Source of the DNA: an uncultured Bacilli bacterium
GTDB taxonomy: Bacteria; Bacillota_I; Bacilli_A; RF39; UBA660
DNA length: 64,000 nt
Direction of reading: 5' to 3'
NCBI GenBank assembly: GCA_934085585.1
Contig: CAKOHI010000004.1
Coordinates: 1 to 64,000 of the forward strand
Positions 60,071 to 64,000 of this stretch are shown here, one piece after another. Below the pieces are notes generated by a model that was not told where the DNA came from, searched no databases, and worked only from the letters and a program-made list of their open reading frames with translations. How positions within the stretch are numbered: the first letter of the stretch is position 1; every line of letters starts with the position of its first letter. The position numbers and the translations under genes were made by a program.

Positions 60071-60820
60071 ATGCCTAATATACATTCTAATATTTCTTTT
60101 GCTTTAGTAAGTATTCCTGTGTTACTTAATCCTGTTATTAAAAATAATGATACTTCTTTTAATCAATTGCATAAAAAGTGTTTGGAAAGAGTTAAATATA
60201 TAAAATATTGTCCAAAGTGTAAAAAAGATTTAAAAGAAAGTGACATTGTAAAAGGGTATCAATTTGAAAAAGATAATTATTTAATTTTTAGTAAAACTGA
60301 ACTTGATAATTTAAAACCTGATTGGGATAAAGAGATTGAAGTAATATCATTTATAAAAGAAGGTAGTGTGCCTCCGTGGTATTTTGAAAAAAGTTATTTT
60401 TTAAATACAGAAGGGAAGTCTAAAGCATATAATTTGTTTTATGAGGCTTTAAAGAAAACAAAAAGGGTAGCTTTAGTTAAAACTGTAATTGGGCCAAAAT
60501 TTTATTATGGAATATTAAAGTTAGTTGAAAATGGAATAATTTTAACGACGTTATATTTTGAAGAGGAAGTAAGAATGCCTGATAAAGAAATGAATATCAA
60601 AGTAACAAATAAAGAACTTGATTTAGCTATTAAACTAATTGAAAGTATGGAAGGGGTTTTTGAACCTAATAAATATAAAGATGAATATCAAGATAGAATT
60701 AAAAAAGCTATTGATGAAAAATTGGATGGAAAGAAAATTACAAAAACTAAAAGAAGTAGTAAAAAGCAAATTAATGATTTAATGAAGGCTTTAGAAAAAA
60801 GCTTAAAGGATAAAAAATGA
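60071..60820 (+). CDS. ku: Ku DNA end-binding protein
   Basis: 249 aa. Ku core with ISFALVSIPVLL, FNQLHKKCLERVKYIKYCPKC, KGYQFEKDNYLIF, and the ring segment RVALVKTVIG. The Lys-rich C-terminus binds DNA. Works with the ligase next to it in non-homologous end joining, useful for germinating spores. ATG 60071 after GGTGAT. Overlaps the ligase gene by 4 bp. Confidence 0.93.
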   Translation: MPNIHSNISFALVSIPVLLNPVIKNNDTSFNQLHKKCLERVKYIKYCPKCKKDLKESDIVKGYQFEKDNYLIFSKTELDNLKPDWDKEIEVISFIKEGSVPPWYFEKSYFLNTEGKSKAYNLFYEALKKTKRVALVKTVIGPKFYYGILKLVENGIILTTLYFEEEVRMPDKEMNIKVTNKELDLAIKLIESMEGVFEPNKYKDEYQDRIKKAIDEKLDGKKITKTKRSSKKQINDLMKALEKSLKDKK

Positions 60821-61686
60821 GTTTGTGGAAAAAAGAATTTACACCGATGCTTCTTAAAGAAGTAGATGAAGTATTTGATGATGAAAATTATTTATACGAA
60901 GTAAAATATGACGGAATAAGGGTATTAGTTTTTGTAAGTAATGATAGTGTTGTAATAAAAAGCAGATATGGTATGGATATAACAAAGTTATTTCCAGAAT
61001 TAAGTTGTTTAAGTAAAATAGTTAGTGGTAAAGTAATATTTGATGGAGAAATTATAATTTTAGATGATGGAAGGGTGTCTTTTTCAAAATTACAAAAGAG
61101 ATTTCATTTAAAAAATAAAAGAACTATTGATTTTTTAAGTAAGACAAATCCAGTTGTTTTTATGTGTTTTGATGTATTATATGAAAATAGGGATTTAATA
61201 AATTTAAGTTTGTTAGAAAGAAAAGAAATATTAAATAATTATGAAGATAATGAAGTATTTGTTAAAAGTACATATGTTTATGGTAAAGGAAGTAAGTTGT
61301 TTAAAGCAATAAAATCATTGGATATGGAAGGTATTGTAGCCAAAAAAATAGATAGTAAATATTTAATTAATGAAAGAAGTGATAATTGGATAAAAATAAA
61401 GAATTATAAAAGCGATGATTTTTTAATACTTGGTTATATTAATAAAGAAAATGTTATTAGTTTAGTATTAGGTGAGTTATTAAAGGGAAGAATTGTGTAT
61501 GTTGGAAAAGTTAGTTTGGGAAAGAAAAGAAGTTTAGCTAATAAAATTATGAATATGAAAGAAGCAAAAGCTTTAATTGATATAAAAGATAAAGATGTAA
61601 TATATGTAAAACCTAATGTAAAATGTGAGGTTAAATATTTAGAAAGAACAAGTAATGGGCTTTTAAGACAACCTTTTATACCTTGA
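60817..61686 (+). CDS. ATP-dependent DNA ligase (LigD type)
   Basis: 289 aa, ligase domain only. The nucleotidyl Lys is in YEVKYDGIRV at about residues 27-36; FDGEIIIL, EGIVAKK and WIKIKNY are later motifs. An OB domain follows. The polymerase and nuclease domains of large LigD are absent. Coupled to ku. Confidence 0.93.
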   Translation: MSLWKKEFTPMLLKEVDEVFDDENYLYEVKYDGIRVLVFVSNDSVVIKSRYGMDITKLFPELSCLSKIVSGKVIFDGEIIILDDGRVSFSKLQKRFHLKNKRTIDFLSKTNPVVFMCFDVLYENRDLINLSLLERKEILNNYEDNEVFVKSTYVYGKGSKLFKAIKSLDMEGIVAKKIDSKYLINERSDNWIKIKNYKSDDFLILGYINKENVISLVLGELLKGRIVYVGKVSLGKKRSLANKIMNMKEAKALIDIKDKDVIYVKPNVKCEVKYLERTSNGLLRQPFIP

Positions 61687-61840
61687 AAATGTCAAAAATA
61701 AGTAAAAATATATAAGTTTTTTTAGAAAATATATAAAATTTGCGAATTAGTTATTGATTTTACCTAGTTTTTTTGGTAGTCTTAATATGTAAGGACAATG
61801 TTCCTACAAAATATTTTAGATAATAGGGAGGTATAATATT

Positions 61841-62113
61841 ATGTCTAAAACAGAATTAGTAGAATTAATTGCAAAAGAAGCTGGACTTTCTAAAGCTGAT
61901 GCTGCTCGTGCACTTGACGCTACAATTGCAGGTATTACTGCTGGATTAAAAAAAGATGGAAAGGTTGCTTTAGTTGGTTTCGGTACTTTTAGTGCTAAAA
62001 CAAGAGCTGCTAGAGAAGGAATCAATCCATTAACAAAAGAACCAATTAAAATTCCTGCTAAGACAGTTGCTTCATTTAAAGCTGGAAGCAAATTAAAAGA
62101 CGCTTTAAATTAG
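61841..62113 (+). CDS. hup: DNA-binding protein HU
   Basis: 90 aa. SKTELVELIAKEAGLSKADAARALDA, VGFGTFSAKTRAAREGINPLTKEPI (each split over the usual HU regions, 2-27 and 46-70) and the end KAGSKLKDALN. Nucleoid protein. GGGAGG precedes the ATG. TTTACC-18-TAATAT upstream may be its promoter. Notably GC-richer codons than its neighbours, as expected for a highly expressed gene. Confidence 0.97.
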   Translation: MSKTELVELIAKEAGLSKADAARALDATIAGITAGLKKDGKVALVGFGTFSAKTRAAREGINPLTKEPIKIPAKTVASFKAGSKLKDALN

Positions 62114-62120
62114 TAAATTT

Positions 62121-62151
62121 GAAAAGTTGATTAATTTCAACTTTTTTTTAA
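62121..62151 (+). terminator. Terminator after hup
   Basis: AAAAGTTGA with TTCAACTTTT, followed by a T run. Confidence 0.85.
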
Positions 62152-62188
62152 TGGCGTTTTGGAGTATAATATATGTAAGGTGGTAATT

Positions 62189-63232
62189 TTGAAAAAAAGA
62201 TTAATTTGGTTACTAGGATTAGGTTTAACTTTAATAATAGTACCTTTTGTTATAAATGTTTATAGTATTTTTAGAATAATTGGTTTGTTACTAGGAATAA
62301 TTCTTATAACAATAAGTTTTTGTTTAAAGAAAAAAAGAAATATATTTTTAGTTTTATTGGTGCCAATTTTGTTGTTTGTGGCAAGTTATGGTTTAGATAC
62401 ATTATTATTTTATAAATTAAAGCATGTGCCTGTATTTAGTTATGCAATTAAAAGTAGTAATAAAATGTTTACATATAATAGTTTTTTTTATAGAGTATTT
62501 GATTGTAATAATAAGCTTTATTTAGATTATGGTTATAAGAAGAATTATTTGTGTGAAAATGATTTAATAGATGTTTTAGATATTAATAAATTTTTACAAG
62601 ATCCTAAATACACTTACCATGAATATAAAAATAAATTTGTAAGAGTTCATGGTAAGATTAGTAAAATAAGTGGAAATGAAAGTATTGAACTAGCTTCATA
62701 TACGAGTAGTGAAGAATCTTTAAATGGTTATGTTAATTTTAATTTAGATTATACTTTAAATGTTAAAAGTAATGAAATATTAAGTAGTTATAGAATTTAT
62801 GATTATATTGATGTAATAGGTAGAGTTGATAGTTATAAAAATAATACAATATATTTAATTGATACTGTTTTAATACCTAGTGATATATATGATAGTTATA
62901 GTTTTGAAATTATTAATAATAGCGAAGAAAAATTAACTAATTTAGTAAAAGAAAAAGATTATTACTATTATGGAATTAGTTCATTAAATATTAAGTATGA
63001 TCAAGATAATATTTATGAACTTAATTATCTTTTGACTGATGGAAGAATTGCTTTAAGTGATTTTTATAAAAATAAAGGATATGAAGTAATAAAAGATAAT
63101 GAAGAAGTAATGATTGCTAAAAAATATATTTTAGATAAATTTGTGATTGTGGAATGTAGTAATGGTAAAAATATTGTTGCTAATAAAAGTTTTAAAATAA
63201 GTAGTGATGTATGTGAGTTAAGAATAGATTAA
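62189..63232 (+). CDS. Hypothetical membrane protein with OB-like domain
   Basis: 347 aa. Three hydrophobic helices in the first 75 residues, then an extracellular part. Residues about 145-230 (FVRVHGKISKIS ... YIDVIGRVDSYKNNTIYLIDTV) look like an OB fold of the tRNA_anti/BOF kind. The rest is not recognised. A TTG start at 62189 follows AAGGTGG; the earlier ATG precedes the likely -10 (TATAAT at about 62165). Confidence 0.65.
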   Translation: MKKRLIWLLGLGLTLIIVPFVINVYSIFRIIGLLLGIILITISFCLKKKRNIFLVLLVPILLFVASYGLDTLLFYKLKHVPVFSYAIKSSNKMFTYNSFFYRVFDCNNKLYLDYGYKKNYLCENDLIDVLDINKFLQDPKYTYHEYKNKFVRVHGKISKISGNESIELASYTSSEESLNGYVNFNLDYTLNVKSNEILSSYRIYDYIDVIGRVDSYKNNTIYLIDTVLIPSDIYDSYSFEIINNSEEKLTNLVKEKDYYYYGISSLNIKYDQDNIYELNYLLTDGRIALSDFYKNKGYEVIKDNEEVMIAKKYILDKFVIVECSNGKNIVANKSFKISSDVCELRID

Positions 63233-63274
63233 AAGTATATTTTAAACTATAAGTGTTGCTGAAAATTTTATTAG

Positions 63275-63314
63275 AAACTTGTACTTAAATGGTTGACGGA
63301 GTACAAGTTTTTGT
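63275..63314 (+). terminator. Terminator that contains the next promoter
   Basis: An 11-bp perfect stem (63275-63285 with 63300-63310) and T-rich tail. The -35 of the next promoter lies in its loop. Confidence 0.8.
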
Positions 63315-63322
63315 TGTATAAT
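63293..63322 (+). promoter_or_regulatory. SigA promoter of the RsmC-like gene
   Basis: TTGACG (63293-63298), 18-bp spacer, TATAAT (63317-63322). The -10 overlaps an ATG at 63321 that is therefore not the start. Confidence 0.7.
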
Positions 63323-63353
63323 GATTTTATATCGAGAAAAGGGGAAAGTGCCT

Positions 63354-63953
63354 TTGGAACATTATTTTACAAACAATGAAAATCTAAAAAGTGAGTTAAG
63401 AAAACTAGTATATAAATATGAAGATAAAACTTTAGAATTTTTTAGTGATAATGGAGTTTTTGCTAAAGATAAAATAGATTATGCTTCGAGGTTATTAGTT
63501 GAGACATTTATAAAAGAGAAATATAATGAAAATGGTAATGGAGTTATACTAGATGTTGGTTGTGGATATGGATTCATGGGTATAACAGTAGGAAAAATAT
63601 TAAATAGAAAAGTTGAATTAGTAGATATAAATAAAAGAGCGCTTCATTTAAGTGAAAGAAATATAAAATTAAATGAAGTTGATGGGAAAGCATACGAAAG
63701 TAATGCTTATGATTGTGTAAAAAATAAATATGAATATATAATAACTAATCCACCGATTAGAGCCGGAAAAGAAACAGTGTTAAATATTTTGAAGGGAGCT
63801 AAAGATCATCTTTTAGATAATGGTGAGCTGTGGTTTGTCATAAATAAAGACCAAGGTGCTAAATCGACAACAAATGCGTTAAAAGAATGTTATAATATAG
63901 AAGTTGTAGCAAAAAGTAAAGGTTTTTTTGTGTTTAAAGCAAAAACTAATTGA
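63354..63953 (+). CDS. RsmC-like class I methyltransferase
   Basis: 199 aa. EHYFTNNENLKSE at the start, motif I ILDVGCGYGFMGI, and the catalytic ITNPPIRAGKE typical of RsmC (16S rRNA guanine-N2) enzymes. In Bacillus the homolog lies between rplL and rpoB; a strong promoter follows here. A TTG start 9 nt after AAGGGG is preferred; GTG 63348 is possible. Confidence 0.88.
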   Translation: MEHYFTNNENLKSELRKLVYKYEDKTLEFFSDNGVFAKDKIDYASRLLVETFIKEKYNENGNGVILDVGCGYGFMGITVGKILNRKVELVDINKRALHLSERNIKLNEVDGKAYESNAYDCVKNKYEYIITNPPIRAGKETVLNILKGAKDHLLDNGELWFVINKDQGAKSTTNALKECYNIEVVAKSKGFFVFKAKTN

Positions 63954-63978
63954 CAAATTAACATTTTGGCTTTACAAT
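63950..63978 (+). promoter_or_regulatory. Strong promoter leaving the window
   Basis: TTGACA (63950-63955, containing the TGA stop of the methyltransferase), 17-bp spacer, TACAAT (63973-63978). The gene it drives is outside the window; rpoB is a guess from the usual gene order. Confidence 0.7.
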
Positions 63979-64000
63979 TTTAAATTGGTGGCGTATTTAT

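Noticed and set aside
1..64000. Mycoplasma code (TGA as Trp)
   Set aside because: Conserved Trp are encoded by TGG, and TGA ends several intact genes (for example cca, tkt and the NHEJ ligase).

Overview
The window is a very AT-rich (well under 30% GC by eye) chromosomal segment from a spore-forming Bacillota of the Bacilli type. TGA is used as a stop and TGG as Trp, so the genetic code is standard despite the mycoplasma-like composition. Bacilli markers are the DnaD/DnaB/DnaI primosome proteins, RecU, GpsB followed by a type-B RNase P RNA, SirA, and several gene orders known from Bacillus subtilis: dnaD-nth / ponA-recU; gpsB-rnpB; ymfM(rodZ)-pgsA; lexA/yneA-like/tkt/sirA/yneF; lspA-rluD; nfo next to a DUF2624-like gene; ymfF-ymfH. 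Sporulation capacity is shown by sigG-ylmC, a CotD-like coat protein, a gerA-type receptor operon, a YjcZ-like peptide and sirA. Many start codons are preceded by GGTGAT, an extended Shine-Dalgarno pairing with the AUCACC end of 16S rRNA, and this decided many starts here. No IS element, prophage, CRISPR array or rRNA operon was found.

Layout. 1-5.3 kb: tRNA-Leu, a NADAR-domain gene, hisS behind a His-rich leader peptide and attenuator, a phospholipase C-like gene, dCMP deaminase, class B sortase, class I aldolase. 5.5-10.9 kb: cca-dnaD-nth facing pbp1A-recU. 11-14 kb: gpsB, rnpB, rodZ-like, pgsA, an orphan small RNA, tspO, cotD. 14.1-17.6 kb: germination receptor genes on the minus strand. 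17.6-23.1 kb: an RlmD-type methyltransferase, a small convergent RNA locus, and T-box-controlled pheST. 23.2-25.2 kb: a frameshifted surface protein gene. 25.3-30.1 kb: S66-like peptidase, DedA, dnaB-dnaI. 30-35 kb: yolD-Y-family polymerase, nfo, class B PBP. 35.1-44.2 kb: rpmG, efp, an Rpn-type nuclease, Nudix, sigG-ylmC, lspA-rluD, rhomboid, lexA with a divergent SOS membrane peptide, tRNA-Arg, an Abi/HEPN gene followed by a strongly promoted small RNA. 44.2-50.2 kb: tkt-sirA-yneF and two tandem surface proteins. 50.2-56.7 kb: csaA, radical SAM, dGTPase-like, the M16 pair, rpsD with a structured leader. 56.9-64 kb: a candidate type I toxin-antitoxin locus, def, a degenerate ImmA/IrrE protein, FtsW-like SEDS, Ku-LigD, HU, and an RsmC-like methyltransferase with a strong promoter leaving the window (rpoB would be expected next).

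Most notable signals. (1) A candidate family of convergent RNA loci near 13, 19 and 57 kb. In two of them a toxin-type mRNA has complementary 5' and 3' ends, the pairing is kept although the bases differ, and a short antisense RNA covers the 3' half. (2) A ribosome-mediated His attenuator upstream of hisS, while pheST in the same window uses a T-box. (3) Two tandem surface proteins whose C-terminal lectin-like tips hold a ~90-bp patch of 52-54% GC at the same residue positions, like variable regions of a diversity-generating retroelement. (4) An Abi/HEPN gene whose stop codon lies inside the promoter of a ~140-nt structured RNA. (5) A small SOS circuit with LexA-box-like sites at lexA, a YneA-like peptide and the Y-family polymerase.
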